Shown here: positions 5,806-6,056 of the stretch, in pieces | Layout of the letters: every line of letters begins with the position of its first letter | How positions within the stretch are numbered: position 1 is the first letter of the stretch | Assembly (NCBI GenBank): GCA_023441125.1 | Contig: JAEZQV010000113.1 | Location: 1-6,056 of the forward strand | DNA length: 6,056 bases | Direction of reading: 5' to 3' | Source of the DNA: Bacillota bacterium | GTDB lineage: Bacteria > Bacillota_C > Negativicutes > Sporomusales > Sporomusaceae | The notes under the pieces: generated by a model | Told to the model about the DNA's origin: nothing | Seen by the model: only the letters and a program-made list of their open reading frames with translations | The model's database searches: none | Program-made: the position numbers and the translations under genes

Positions 5806-6056
5806 CTATGTAATTATTTTCCTCAACCGAATGGCCGTTGTCAGGGCCATCCTGATATCGCTTTCATCCAGAGAAAGATTTAATATCTGTTCAATCCGCT
5901 GCTTTCTAAGCTGAATGGTTTTATGGTGCAGATACATTTGGGCGCCTATTTCTTTAAAACTCTGCCCGGCAAGCAGTCTCTCCAGGGTTGGCAGCAAATC
6001 GTTTCCCTCGGCCTGGTCATGCTCAATCAGCGGTCCTAAGAGTTTATGAACATACC
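5806..6056 (-). CDS. PucR/CdaR-type transcription regulator, C-terminal part, cut by the window edge
   Basis: The reading frame is open from the right edge to TAG at 5808-5806, giving 83 visible codons; the true start lies outside the window. The ATG at 5997 is internal, because the frame continues upstream as YVHKLLGPLIEHDQAEGND and matches the family there too. Read together, LLGPLIEHD, MLPTLERLLAGQSFKEIGAQ, MYLHHKTIQLRKQRIEQIL and ALTTAIRLRKI reproduce the C-terminal helix-turn-helix of the PucR/CdaR family (HTH_30). Typical members read IHRNTLRYRLERIEEL in the recognition helix, whereas this one has LHHKTIQLRKQRIEQI, so DNA contacts may differ. Such regulators control purine, sugar-acid or amino-acid use, but the N-terminal sensor that would show the ligand is not visible. 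It is convergent with helD across 48 bases, and no terminator is seen in the gap. Confidence 0.85.
   Translation of the reverse strand, partial: YVHKLLGPLIEHDQAEGNDLLPTLERLLAGQSFKEIGAQMYLHHKTIQLRKQRIEQILNLSLDESDIRMALTTAIRLRKIIT

Overview
The window looks like bacterial chromosome from a Firmicute. Shine-Dalgarno sites are strong, there is a Firmicutes-type HelD-like ATPase, and control relies on riboswitches and attenuators. The genes are rich in GGC/CCGG while the intergenic regions are AT-rich. This could fit a Gram-negative Firmicute such as the Sporomusaceae, but that placement is inference from composition only. No mobile element, CRISPR array, tRNA or rRNA was seen.

Layout, left to right. 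Bases 1-220 hold a minus-strand leader: a promoter, a complete TPP (thiamine pyrophosphate) riboswitch, an intrinsic terminator and a strong Shine-Dalgarno site. The gene it controls starts just beyond base 1, and is probably for thiamine synthesis or uptake. Bases 291-1721 (minus) encode a DHA2-type MFS exporter, with a hairpin right after its stop. Bases 1901-3211 (minus) encode an Amt-family ammonium channel with its own terminator at 1831-1870. The 374-base gap from 3212 to 3585 separates amt from the divergent helD. It holds a terminator-like hairpin in the amt leader, two overlapping amt promoters, a perfect 14-bp inverted repeat, and a helD promoter. Bases 3586-5757 (plus) encode a 723-residue HelD-like superfamily 1 ATPase. 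From 5806 to the right edge (minus) lies the C-terminal end of a PucR/CdaR-type regulator, convergent with helD across 48 bases.

The genes do not form one obvious pathway; each looks like a separate transcription unit. The common theme is RNA-level control. Two of the three minus-strand leaders visible here (thi and amt) contain an intrinsic terminator between promoter and start codon. No new multi-gene system is evident. The most interesting parts are the amt leader attenuator candidate and the perfect inverted repeat just upstream of the helD promoter.
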